In this document: positions 1 to 8,558 of the stretch, in pieces | How the letters are laid out: every line of letters begins with the position of its first letter | Position numbering within the stretch: position 1 is the first letter of the stretch | NCBI GenBank assembly: GCA_003388555.1 | Contig: QQVD01000037.1 | Location: 156,918-220,917, forward strand | DNA length: 64,000 bases | Direction of reading: 5' to 3' | From: Acidobacteriota bacterium | GTDB taxonomy: Bacteria > Acidobacteriota > Thermoanaerobaculia > Multivoradales > Multivoraceae | Made by a program: the position numbers and the translations under genes | Notes under the pieces: generated by a model | What the model was told of the DNA's origin: nothing | What the model saw: only the letters and a program-made list of their open reading frames with translations | Databases searched by the model: none

Positions 1-339
1 CGGCTCGAAGCTCCGAGCCGTCCACGAGATGGCATCGACCTCCCAGCCCTCCTCGCAGAGCAGCTCGGCCATGCGCAGCGACTCCCAGAAGTGGGTGTGC
101 GAGAGATCCTCGGCAGCGGCGCCGCGGCGCTTCGCCTCGAGGATCGGATCGACGATGAAGGAGAAGAGGGCGAGGCCGCGCCGGGGGGATCCGGCGGCGG
201 GCTGAAGGGTCACTACGCGTTCGTCGACGCGGCGCAGGCGGCGCGACCAGCGCTCGAGATGGCGCCGCCCGCGGCGTCGCAGTCTCGCCACCTGTTCGGC
301 GAAGGCGTCCGGGCGCGTGGTGCGCCGCAGCCGCGTCAC
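1..339 (-). CDS. Glycosyltransferase, GT4-like N-terminal part (cut by window edge)
   Basis: The first 113 codons are present and the rest lies outside the window. The start is a GTG that overlaps the stop of the flippase gene by the sequence GTGA, so translation is probably coupled. After about 45 Arg-rich residues the frame reads like the N-terminal strand of GT-B retaining glycosyltransferases: a hydrophobic strand (ALFSFIVDP), then the SHTHFWES segment and an AELL..GWEVD strand. The S-H-T-x-x-W-E signature is typical of GT4 enzymes in capsule and O-antigen clusters. It probably adds a sugar to a lipid-linked glycan. The UDP-sugar site is not visible, so donor and acceptor cannot be named. 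Confidence 0.6.
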   Translation of the reverse strand, partial: MTRLRRTTRPDAFAEQVARLRRRGRRHLERWSRRLRRVDERVVTLQPAAGSPRRGLALFSFIVDPILEAKRRGAAAEDLSHTHFWESLRMAELLCEEGWEVDAISWTARSFEP

Positions 340-1847
340 CGCTCACGCTCCCCTCGCTCCGCCGCGTCGGATGCGCTGGGGTGCTGCAGTGCACCGCTCC
401 AGAACACGCGGTAGCGGGGCCCGTGCAGCCGCCAGACGATCGCCAGGTAGATCGTCGCGGCGAGCAGCGAGGCGAGCAGGCGCGGCGCCGTGGCCGCCGG
501 GGAGAGCAGCCAGACCGGAGCGAACAGAGGCGCGGCGAGCAGGTAGAGCACCGCGATCTGCCGCAGCAGCCGCCGGAAGGCCGCGCGGTCGATCTGCGCC
601 AGCCCCCAGGCCAGCACCAGGGCGCCGAGTGGGAAGTAGCCGGCCACCGCCATGCCCAGCTCGCGTAGCTCGGTGTGCACCAGCGTGTAGCCGAGGCCGC
701 CGAGGGAGACCAGGTTGAGCAGGGTGTAGACGATGAGCAGACGGTCGCGGTGCACCACCAGCAGGTACTCGCGGCCGAACATGGTCAGCGGCCGGATCAG
801 CGGCACGAAGGCGGCGACCCGCAGGTAGTCGGCGGCGCCCACCCACTCCTCGCCGCCCAGGATCCAGGCCACCAGCTCGGCGTTGAGGTGCAGGCCGAAG
901 GCGAGCGGCACCACGAAGGTGAGCAGCAGCAGGGTGGCCAGCGAATAGACCTCGTAGGCGTTGCCGCCGGTGTGGGTGAGGCTGACCAGGGCGGGGTAGA
1001 CGGCACGGCCCACCGCGTCGGCGAGCAGGCGGGAGACGAAGAAGAGGGCGAAGATCGCCAGCGCCGCCCGCGCCACCGCGGCCTCGGGCAGCACCAGACC
1101 GAGCACCAGGACGTCGAGGTGCAGCACCGAGAGCTCGAGGAACGAGAGCAGCGCCAGCGGCAGGCTGGCGGTGACCAGGGCGCGCAGCGCCCCGGGCTCG
1201 CTGTCGAGCGACAGGTCGCGCCGCGCCGCGAACCAGAGCATGGCGCTGTAGAGCGCGGCGCCAGCGAGGTGTGCGATGACCAGGCTCCAGACGCCGTGGC
1301 CGCGCAGCGCCAGCGCGATCGAGAGGACCGCGAAGACGATGTTGCGCGCCAGCTCGGCCGGGATCGTCGCGGTGAGGCGCTGCTCGGCCTCGAAGAAAGT
1401 GAGCGGCACGGCGCCGAGGCCCTGTACGAAGAGGAAGAGGCAGAGGGCACGCAGGATCGCCGTGGTCTGCTCGTCGTGGCTCTCGAAACCGAGCGCCAGG
1501 ATGGGGGCCGCGACGGCCAGCCCGAGGGCGAAGAGGCCGCCCCAACCGATCTCGAGGCGCAGGAAGTCGCCGTACGCACGCCGCGTCTGGCGGACCATGT
1601 GGCCTGGCACACCGAGGTCGCGCGCCTGTGCGAGCAGGATGAACACCGGCTCGGCCCAGTTCCACACGCCCATCTCGGCTGGCGGGATCAGGCGACGCAG
1701 CAGCATGTGGGTCGCCAAGGTGACCACCAGCCGCCAGACCTGCGAGGCGGTGGCGGCGCCTGCGCCGCGCACGATGTTGCGCGGCGCGCCGGCGTGGGCC
1801 AGTGGGCCCAGCGTGGCGCCCTCGTCGGTGTCGGGGAGGTTGCTCAT
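336..1847 (-). CDS. Oligosaccharide flippase / polysaccharide biosynthesis membrane protein (MOP superfamily)
   Basis: 503 residues with about 12-14 hydrophobic helices spread along the whole length, as in Wzx/RfbX-type lipid-linked oligosaccharide flippases. The N-terminal part (NIVRGAGAATASQVWRLVVTL followed by a helix with LIPPAEMGVWN) is the usual opening of this family, where the first helix pair ends in a P.E.G..N/S motif. I chose the ATG at 1847 because it overlaps the stop of the upstream nucleotidyltransferase gene by ATGA. The frame is open further upstream but there it only shadows that gene. It should move an undecaprenyl-linked repeat unit across the inner membrane. The four genes from 3387 down to 1 form one operon. 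Confidence 0.85.
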   Translation of the reverse strand: MSNLPDTDEGATLGPLAHAGAPRNIVRGAGAATASQVWRLVVTLATHMLLRRLIPPAEMGVWNWAEPVFILLAQARDLGVPGHMVRQTRRAYGDFLRLEIGWGGLFALGLAVAAPILALGFESHDEQTTAILRALCLFLFVQGLGAVPLTFFEAEQRLTATIPAELARNIVFAVLSIALALRGHGVWSLVIAHLAGAALYSAMLWFAARRDLSLDSEPGALRALVTASLPLALLSFLELSVLHLDVLVLGLVLPEAAVARAALAIFALFFVSRLLADAVGRAVYPALVSLTHTGGNAYEVYSLATLLLLTFVVPLAFGLHLNAELVAWILGGEEWVGAADYLRVAAFVPLIRPLTMFGREYLLVVHRDRLLIVYTLLNLVSLGGLGYTLVHTELRELGMAVAGYFPLGALVLAWGLAQIDRAAFRRLLRQIAVLYLLAAPLFAPVWLLSPAATAPRLLASLLAATIYLAIVWRLHGPRYRVFWSGALQHPSASDAAERGERER

Positions 1848-2743
1848 CGATCGATCTCGGGACCCGGGCGGAGAGCCGCCGGGCGGGACAGGACGCGCTC
1901 CGCGAGGCGGAGCTCCTCCGGCGTGCCGACGTGCAGGGGTCGCTCGATCGGCGCCACGCGCACGTCGAGCCCGTCGTCGATCAGGCGACTCACGAGGTCC
2001 GGCAGCTCGAGCTCGCCGCGCGGCGAAGGGACGAGCGCGGCGCAGAGTCGAGCGCTGCCCGCCGGCAGCAGGTAGACGCCACTGTTGTTCCAGCTCGAGG
2101 TGGCCTCGCCGTCGCGGGGTTTCTCGACGATGGCGCGCAGCGTGCCGCTGCGCTCGTCCCAGTGCACCGCCGCTCCCCGTGTGACGTCGCCGTGGCGGTC
2201 GACGGCGACGACCGCGTCGCAGCCCACGGCGCGGCGCCGGATACGGGCGAGAGCCCCGGCGCCTGGCAGGACGTCGCCGAGCAGCAGCAGGAAGGCCTCG
2301 CCCGAGAGCGCGCTCGCGGCGGAGCCGAGGGCGTGGGCGGTTCCGTGCGCCACCCCGGCGTTCGTCGACAGCGGCGTCGGCTGCTGGCGCACGGTGTCGA
2401 CGCGGGGTGGGAGCCGAGCGCGGCGCTGGGCATGGGCCTCCCGCCGCCACGACACGAGTGCCCGCTCGATCTGGTCGCCGAGGTGGCCGATCACCACCGT
2501 GACGTGGAGGAAGCCCGCCTCGTCGAGCGCCTGCAGCTGGCGGTCGAGCATCGCCCTGCCGAGCAGCGGGGTCAGCGCCTTGGCCCGCTCACGGGACCCG
2601 GCGCCCATGCGGGTGCCGCGGCCAGCCGAGAGGATCACCGCCCGCGTCGTCCGGCTCGCGGAGCACGCGCGAGCGCGCGAAGGCTCGCCGTCGACCGCCT
2701 TCGCGCCCTCTCGCTCGCCTTGCCTCTGCTGCGCGCGGCTCAC
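1844..2743 (-). CDS. Sugar-phosphate nucleotidyltransferase (NTP-transferase fold)
   Basis: About 299 residues. The nucleotide-binding loop AGRGTRM is at residues 40-46, followed by the Lys of the signature (K55). The metal-binding Asp lies in LLLLGDVL near residue 157, and a V(E)KP segment near the middle is typical of GlmU/RfbA/LicC-like enzymes. The protein would activate a sugar-1-phosphate, or phosphocholine in LicC relatives, with NTP. The substrate cannot be read from sequence. The frame is open to 2839 but overlaps the previous gene's end at 2758. The GTG at 2743, 15 nt after that stop, is the first sensible start (TTG at 2746 is an alternative). The 3' end overlaps the flippase start by 4 nt. 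Confidence 0.75.
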   Translation of the reverse strand: MSRAQQRQGEREGAKAVDGEPSRARACSASRTTRAVILSAGRGTRMGAGSRERAKALTPLLGRAMLDRQLQALDEAGFLHVTVVIGHLGDQIERALVSWRREAHAQRRARLPPRVDTVRQQPTPLSTNAGVAHGTAHALGSAASALSGEAFLLLLGDVLPGAGALARIRRRAVGCDAVVAVDRHGDVTRGAAVHWDERSGTLRAIVEKPRDGEATSSWNNSGVYLLPAGSARLCAALVPSPRGELELPDLVSRLIDDGLDVRVAPIERPLHVGTPEELRLAERVLSRPAALRPGPEIDR

Positions 2744-2757
2744 CAACGCAGACCTGA

Positions 2758-3387
2758 TCAGAAGGGGCGCGCCAGGGGGTCCTTGCTCAGGTCGGGGACC
2801 TCCTCGCCGTGGGCCCGCCTCCAGGCGCGGAGGAACCACTCGAGGCGGTCGTTGCCCCAGAAGAGCTCACCTCGGTAGAGGATCGTCGGCACGCCGAAGC
2901 TGCCGTCGGCGCGCATCTGCTCGAAGCCGGCCTCGAGACGCTGCCGGAGGTCTGGCCGTGTCGCTGCCGCCACCGCCGCTTCCGGGTCGAGGCCGAGCTC
3001 GCCGGCGACGGTGGCGAGCACGTCGTCGCGACCCAGGTCGGCGCCCTCGGCGAACCGCTTCGCGAAGACCCGATCGAGGAAGGCGTCGCCGGCTCCGAGG
3101 TCGCGAGCCCACAAGAAGGTGGCATGCGGCCGCCACCAGTCGCAGTCGTCGGCGAGGCGCCCGGACAGCGGCAGGCCGTAGGCCTTGGCCAGCCGCGCCA
3201 CGTCGGCGCGCTGGTAGGCGCCCTTGGTGCGGCCGCGGCTCATCGCCTCGGCCACCTCGGCTGTCGGCGGGAACACCGGGACGATCTCGAGCTCGTCGGC
3301 CGGGAAGCCGTAGTGCTTCAACCGGTGGTGCGCGAACCAGGAGTAGGGCGAGCGCAGCGAGGTGTACAGGCGTGGGTGATCGGTCAT
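2758..3387 (-). CDS. DsbA-fold protein, 2-hydroxychromene-2-carboxylate isomerase-like
   Basis: 209 residues of the thioredoxin-like DsbA/HCCA-isomerase family. Residues 10-19 (LRSPYSWFA) match the S-P-Y-S/T opening of glutathione-dependent isomerases, and the C-terminal segment SFGVPTILYRGELFWGNDR is the characteristic G-V-P-T...G-N-D-R block. There is no C-x-x-C motif, so it should not be a disulfide oxidase. No signal peptide is seen, so it is probably cytosolic. I used the ATG at 3387 because residues upstream of it look like non-coding Arg-rich shadow. It is the first gene of the minus-strand operon with the nucleotidyltransferase, but its function is unlikely to be tied to polysaccharide. 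The substrate is unknown. Confidence 0.75.
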   Translation of the reverse strand: MTDHPRLYTSLRSPYSWFAHHRLKHYGFPADELEIVPVFPPTAEVAEAMSRGRTKGAYQRADVARLAKAYGLPLSGRLADDCDWWRPHATFLWARDLGAGDAFLDRVFAKRFAEGADLGRDDVLATVAGELGLDPEAAVAAATRPDLRQRLEAGFEQMRADGSFGVPTILYRGELFWGNDRLEWFLRAWRRAHGEEVPDLSKDPLARPF

Positions 3388-3493
3388 CGGGGAAGGCCTT
3401 TGGGGGAACGGGTCGGTTCGGGTGAGAGCGCGTGCGCGGCGGCCCGCCGCCGAGCCGCGCCGAAGGGCGACACGGCGCCAGCTCGCCGTGGGC

Positions 3494-5053
3494 TCAGTCG
3501 CGCCCTCGCACGGTGAGGGTGGAGCGATCGTCGATATCGACCCGGAACACGGTACCGCGACCGCCATCCAGTCTCTGCAGGCCGCCGTGACGCATTCGAC
3601 GGTTCTGCTGCGGCGTCATGATCTCGCAGCCGACGACGCGGAGCCCGCTGGAGAGCGGAGTGGTCCGCCCTTCGAGGCGCACGAAGCAGGGAGTCGCCAA
3701 GCTCACCCCGGCGTCGCAGGCTCCGTCGAGCACCAGACCCGCGGCGCCTCCCAGACCGGTGAAGTCGGCCACCAGCACCGAGTCGTTGACCTTCCACGAT
3801 CCGAGTCGGCCGATCGCCGACAGCTCGAGGCTGGCGGCGTCGGCGTCGAGCTGCAGCTGCCGCACCTCGCGGCCGATCAGGGTGGCCTCCCGTACCGTGG
3901 CGCTCAGGACGCCGGCACGTTGCACCTCGAGGCTCGAGCCCGGCTGCAGCGTCGCGTCCACCTGGCCGTCGGCGTCGCGCAGCGCCAGCTGGGTCGCGCT
4001 CGCGTCGAGCTTCAAGGCGCCGACCCTCTCGAGCTCGCCGCCGCCTCCGGTCAGCTCGAGGACGCCGGCACCGCTGACTTCGGAGACGAGCAGCTGGAGG
4101 TCGGAACCGCTGGCCGACCAGCCCTGGGAGAAGTGGCTGCGCGACAGGGTCAGCGAGGTGGCGTTGCCGGCCACCTCGAGGCCCGGTCCGCCGTCCTCGA
4201 CACGCAGGCTGCCCTCGTGCCACTCGGCCCGGACCTGGCCGCGCACCGAGCGCAGGTCGGCGCGGGCGCCCTCGCCGCGCAGCTCCACCGCGCCGGCGGC
4301 CTCGTCGACCGCGATCTCACCGCCCTGCGCCGTCGCGGTCAGCTTGCCGCGGTGATCGCGGATCTGCGCGTGGCTGGTGACGAGGGCGAGCTCGAGGTCC
4401 CCCGTCGTCGCCTCGAGGAGGAGCGAAGAGCCACTCGCCGTCACGATGCCCGAGGCGCTGGAGGTCCAGTAGAGCCGCGAATCGACGAGGTGCAGCTCGA
4501 GCGGTCCGAAGGTGCTGTTGCTGCTCTGCGAGGCGGCGGCGCGTCGGTCGAGCAGGCTGGACGGCTCCTTCTCCGATCCCTCGACCTCGCCGGCGACCGG
4601 TGGATCCTCGTCACTCTCGGGCGACGCCGGTTCGGCCCCGGCGGCCTCGGAGTCCAGGGCTCGCGGGCCGACGGCGAGGTCGATCTCGAGCCCGCCGACG
4701 ACGGCCGCGACACCGGGAGGCAGGACCAGATCGACCACCAGGCGGCTCCTGGCGTCGCTCGGAGGCCGACAGTCGATCGCTACACCGGCTGCGGTGCAGC
4801 GGGTGGTGTTGGTCGGGTCGGTGACGTAGAGCCTCGGCGCCGTCGATCCGGCGTCGAAGATCAGGTTGACCTCGCCGCGGTGCACCTCGAGCGCCACCTG
4901 GGTCGGGTCGAGCCGCAGGTCGAGCGGCAGCGCGAGCTCGCTGGCGATCGCAGGAGCCGCGTGAAGCGGCGCGCCGCCCGACGCCAACAGGGCGGTGGCC
5001 CACAGGATCGAGCTCGGGGCTGCGAGCAGCGCTGGCGGAATCGGCGGTTTCAT
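3494..5053 (-). CDS. Exported repetitive beta-strand protein, DUF4097-like in style
   Basis: 519 residues. The N-terminal signal peptide (MKPPIPPALLAAPSSILW... to HAAPAIAS) is followed by about 130 residues of mixed sequence and an acidic, Pro/Ser-rich linker near residues 145-180. The rest consists of short alternating strands with regularly spaced GD, GE and SG turns (LRVEDGGPGLEVAGNATSL and similar). This pattern suggests a right-handed beta-helix or adhesin-like fold, as in DUF4097 or DUF2807 proteins. Two Cys pairs (TRCTAAGVAIDC and DGACDAGVSLATPC) may form disulfides in the periplasm. Upstream at 5176 lies an ABC ATPase on the same strand, separated by about 120 bp. I do not recognise a specific function. 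Confidence 0.65.
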   Translation of the reverse strand: MKPPIPPALLAAPSSILWATALLASGGAPLHAAPAIASELALPLDLRLDPTQVALEVHRGEVNLIFDAGSTAPRLYVTDPTNTTRCTAAGVAIDCRPPSDARSRLVVDLVLPPGVAAVVGGLEIDLAVGPRALDSEAAGAEPASPESDEDPPVAGEVEGSEKEPSSLLDRRAAASQSSNSTFGPLELHLVDSRLYWTSSASGIVTASGSSLLLEATTGDLELALVTSHAQIRDHRGKLTATAQGGEIAVDEAAGAVELRGEGARADLRSVRGQVRAEWHEGSLRVEDGGPGLEVAGNATSLTLSRSHFSQGWSASGSDLQLLVSEVSGAGVLELTGGGGELERVGALKLDASATQLALRDADGQVDATLQPGSSLEVQRAGVLSATVREATLIGREVRQLQLDADAASLELSAIGRLGSWKVNDSVLVADFTGLGGAAGLVLDGACDAGVSLATPCFVRLEGRTTPLSSGLRVVGCEIMTPQQNRRMRHGGLQRLDGGRGTVFRVDIDDRSTLTVRGRD

Positions 5054-5175
5054 CGGCGCGGGCGGTCGAGGCCGGCAGGGCGGGTCCACGCGACCGCGCC
5101 CGGCGAGCCCTGCTCGACCGGGGGGAGACTGGCGCGGTTCGCGTCGGCCTGGATGCGCCAGATCTTACGCCGGGG

Positions 5176-5973
<798 letters not shown>

Positions 5974-6142
5974 TCGCCTCTGCCTTCCAGGATGGATCCA
6001 GGTGGTGTCGGGAGGTGGATCTGGTCGTCACAGTCGCGCTGCCCGGGGTCGGGCCGAACTCGAATGTCGGGAGGAGCTGGCCGCGCTTCCAGAACCCTAC
6101 CCGAGTACGCGCGGGGCGCGGAGCTGTTGCAGAGAGGGGAGA

Positions 6143-6173
6143 GGGGTCAGGGGTTAGGGGATAGGGGTTGGGG
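6143..6173 (+). repeat. G-quadruplex-type sequence (five GGGG runs)
   Basis: Five runs of four G are spaced by TCA, TTA, ATA and TT, with a further GGGG just upstream at 6136-6139. The spacing is ideal for an intramolecular four-tetrad quadruplex on the plus strand. The first GGGGTTAGGGG block resembles telomere-type repeats by chance or convergence. Confidence 0.7.
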
Positions 6174-6187
6174 AAAAGGGAAAAGTG

Positions 6188-6243
6188 AAAAGGGAGAGGG
6201 GAAAAGGGAGAGGGGAAAAGGGAGAGGGGAAAAGGGAGAGGGG
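6188..6243 (+). repeat. 14-bp purine tandem repeat, four copies
   Basis: The unit AAAAGGGAGAGGGG is repeated exactly at 6188, 6202, 6216 and 6230, followed by a partial copy (AAAAGGA). All purine on the plus strand. Copy number is likely to vary by slippage between strains. Confidence 0.9.
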
Positions 6244-6330
6244 AAAAGGAAAGCCCTCGTAGGGGGAGGGAACCGGATTGCGGCGCGGGGGCGACTGCAT
6301 CGCTTCGGGGTCATGGTGATCGCGAGCATC

Positions 6331-6359
6331 TGTCCTCCTCCCCTACGAGGGGGAGGACA
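6331..6359. repeat. Palindromic hairpin with inverted relative at 6254-6270
   Basis: TGTCCTCC at 6331-6338 pairs with GGAGGACA at 6352-6359, and the inner part adds more C:G pairing around the sequence CTACGAG. The central CCCCTACGAGGG also appears in reverse orientation at 6254-6270. Such repeated GC-rich palindromes resemble REP/BIME-type intergenic elements. Confidence 0.6.
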
Positions 6360-6367
6360 TGAGGGTA

Positions 6368-6403
6368 GACCGTGAGTCTTTGCAGGCTCGACTCACGGTC
6401 TTT
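6368..6403. terminator. Strong 11-bp hairpin followed by TTT
   Basis: GACCGTGAGTC (6368-6378) and GACTCACGGTC (6390-6400) are perfect complements around an 11-nt loop, and the plus strand continues with TTT. The shape is terminator-like, but no gene on the plus strand ends just upstream, so it may equally be part of a repeat element. Confidence 0.45.
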
Positions 6404-6666
6404 CGGCTCGCTCACTCCGTTCGCCTCGGCGTGGGTGTGAGGATGGCCCTGGAGCGAGCTCGCAGCTGAGCGGCGACGACCTCCCGGTCTCGCGAACACG
6501 CCCGCGCTCCCTCGAGCGACTCGCCCCCACCACGCCTTCGGCCTTCTGCCCTTTTCCCTCTTCCCTCTTCCCCCAACCCCCAACCCTCCTGCCCTCTGCC
6601 CCTCTTCGGGCTGCTAGCCTGCCTCCTCCCACGCGCCGCCGCCGCGCTCCCCGACCCCGCCGAGCC

Positions 6667-8493
6667 ATGACCGAGCCAGCACAGTCGAGCCCGATCGCGA
6701 TCGAGGCGAAGCGTAGCTCCCCAGCCGCCACGAGCCTCTGGGACCTCGCCGTGGCGGGTGCGGCACTGGCGCTGCTGGCCGCTCCGGCATGGGGCCGAGC
6801 GGCCGTCTCCCAGGCTGCCGCGGAAGAACAGCCGACGCTGCGCGAAGTGCCCGGCGCTGCGGGCATCGACTTCGTGCACGATGCCGGCGCCACCGGACAG
6901 CTGCTGCTGCCCGAGATCACCGGCTCCGGTCTGGCGCTGCTCGACGTCGATGGCGACGACGACCTCGACGTCTACCTGGTGCAGGGCGGCCAGCTGCTCG
7001 ACGAGGGTGGCGCGGCGCTGCTGCCGGCGGAGCGCCGGACCGCCAGCGATCGGCTCTACCGGAACGACAGCCGCGGCGGCGAGCTACGGTTCGTCGACGT
7101 CACCGAGACGGCGGGGCCGCTCTCCCGCGGCTACGGCATGGGCGTGGCGAGCGGCGACTTCGACAACGACGGCCGCGTCGACCTCTACGTCACCAACCTC
7201 GGCCCCAACCGGCTGTTGCGCAACGTCGGAGGGCGTTTCGAGGACGTCACCGAGGCGGCCGGAGTCGGCGACGACGGTTGGGGCGTCAGCGCCGCCTTCG
7301 TCGATCTCGACCGCGACGGCTGGCTCGACCTGTACGTCGGCAACTACGGCGAGTGGTCGGCCTCCGAGCCGGTTCGCTGCTACGCCAAGTCCAGCCGCCT
7401 CGACTACTGCGGTCCGCTGGCCTACCAGCCCGAGCCCGACGTCTTCTATCGCAACCGCGGCGACGGCAGCTTCGAGTCGCGCTACCAGACCGAGCTGCGC
7501 AGCGCCCCCGGTGCCGCGCTCGGCGTCGTCGCCTCCGATCTCGACGGCGACGGGTTCCAGGAGATCCTGGTCGCCAACGACGGCACCGCGAACCACCTCT
7601 GGAAGCTGCTGCGAGGAGGAACCGGGCTCGAGGAGATCGGGCTCTTCGCCGGCGTCGCGGTGAACCGCTCCGGTCGCCCGGAGGCTTCGATGGGCATCGA
7701 CCTGGCCGACTACGACGGCGACGGCCACGAGGACGTCTTCCTCACCCATCTCGATGGCGAGACGAACACCATGCTGCGCGGTGACGGCGGCGGCAGCTTC
7801 AGCGACACGACGCCGACGAGCGGGATCGGCCCCGACGGATACCGGTGGACCGGTTTCGGCACCGGATCCCTGGACGCCGACGGCGACGGCGACCTCGATC
7901 TCCTGGTGGTCAACGGAGCGGTTCGCCTCGATCCCTCGACCGGCAAGGGGGGGGTCGAGGGCATGGGCCAACCAAACCGGCTCTACCTCGCCCGCGGCGA
8001 CGGCACCTTCGAGCCCACCGATGCCGTCGACCCCGTGCTGTCGCTGCGCGAGGTCTCCCGGGGGTTGGCGCTCGGCGACCTCGACGGAGACGGTGACCTC
8101 GATGTCGTCTACAGCAACAACGACGGCCCCGTCCGGCTGCTGCGCTCGTCGGTCGACCCTGAGCTCTGGTGGGGCGTCGACCTGCGCATCGCAGGGCGCC
8201 CGGCGCTCGGCGCCCGACTCGGTTTCGTGCACGCGGTCCCGGGTGGAGAGCGCGTCGTCTGGCGACGGGCCCACAGCGACGGCAGTTACGCTTCGGCTGG
8301 AGACCCGCGGGTGGCGGTGAGCGCGGCGATGCTCGCGGGATCGGTACCCCGGGCGTTGTTACTGCGCCTTCCAGGCGCCGCCGAGCGCCGTCTGGAGGGT
8401 GCGCGGTTGACCGCCGGCGCCTACGTGCGCATCGATTTCGAAGGGCTCGGTACCAACGCCGACGTCCCGGTGGCGGATGCGCCGCCGCGTTGA
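6667..8493 (+). CDS. Exported CRTAC1-type protein: FG-GAP/VCBS repeats with ASPIC/UnbV-like C-terminus
   Basis: 608 residues. A signal peptide or anchor spans roughly residues 24-45. At least seven FG-GAP/VCBS blades follow, each with a calcium-binding D-x-D-x-D-G-x-x-D loop (for example DVDGDDDLD, DFDNDGRVD, DLDRDGWLD, DLDGDGFQE, DYDGDGHED, DADGDGDLD, DLDGDGDLD). They form an integrin-alpha-like beta-propeller. The C-terminal 100 residues resemble the ASPIC/UnbV domain of CRTAC1 proteins, which are abundant in Acidobacteriota and Planctomycetota. It is probably extracellular or outer-membrane-associated and its ligand is unknown. No Shine-Dalgarno is seen before the ATG. The TPR gene follows 65 bp downstream on the same strand, an arrangement common for this family. 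Confidence 0.85.
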   Translation: MTEPAQSSPIAIEAKRSSPAATSLWDLAVAGAALALLAAPAWGRAAVSQAAAEEQPTLREVPGAAGIDFVHDAGATGQLLLPEITGSGLALLDVDGDDDLDVYLVQGGQLLDEGGAALLPAERRTASDRLYRNDSRGGELRFVDVTETAGPLSRGYGMGVASGDFDNDGRVDLYVTNLGPNRLLRNVGGRFEDVTEAAGVGDDGWGVSAAFVDLDRDGWLDLYVGNYGEWSASEPVRCYAKSSRLDYCGPLAYQPEPDVFYRNRGDGSFESRYQTELRSAPGAALGVVASDLDGDGFQEILVANDGTANHLWKLLRGGTGLEEIGLFAGVAVNRSGRPEASMGIDLADYDGDGHEDVFLTHLDGETNTMLRGDGGGSFSDTTPTSGIGPDGYRWTGFGTGSLDADGDGDLDLLVVNGAVRLDPSTGKGGVEGMGQPNRLYLARGDGTFEPTDAVDPVLSLREVSRGLALGDLDGDGDLDVVYSNNDGPVRLLRSSVDPELWWGVDLRIAGRPALGARLGFVHAVPGGERVVWRRAHSDGSYASAGDPRVAVSAAMLAGSVPRALLLRLPGAAERRLEGARLTAGAYVRIDFEGLGTNADVPVADAPPR

Positions 8494-8558
8494 ACGCAGA
8501 AGAGGCCCCAGAGGAAGTCAGGGCTTCGCGGCCCCACGAGTGGAGAGGTGATGCGACG

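Larger units (their letters stand above)
5974..6666. other. 693-bp divergent intergenic region rich in repeats and hairpins
   Basis: No convincing gene lies here. In order it contains G4 runs separated by 2-3 nt (6143-6173), four copies of a 14-bp purine repeat (6188-6243), a short motif CCCTCGTAGGGGGAGGG at 6254-6270 that returns inverted inside a hairpin at 6331-6359, a perfect 11-bp stem at 6368-6400, and a pyrimidine-rich tract at about 6540-6605 that mirrors the early purine tract. It separates the divergent ABC ATPase and CRTAC1 genes, so the promoters of both should lie here, although I see no clear sigma-70 boxes. Confidence 0.7.
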
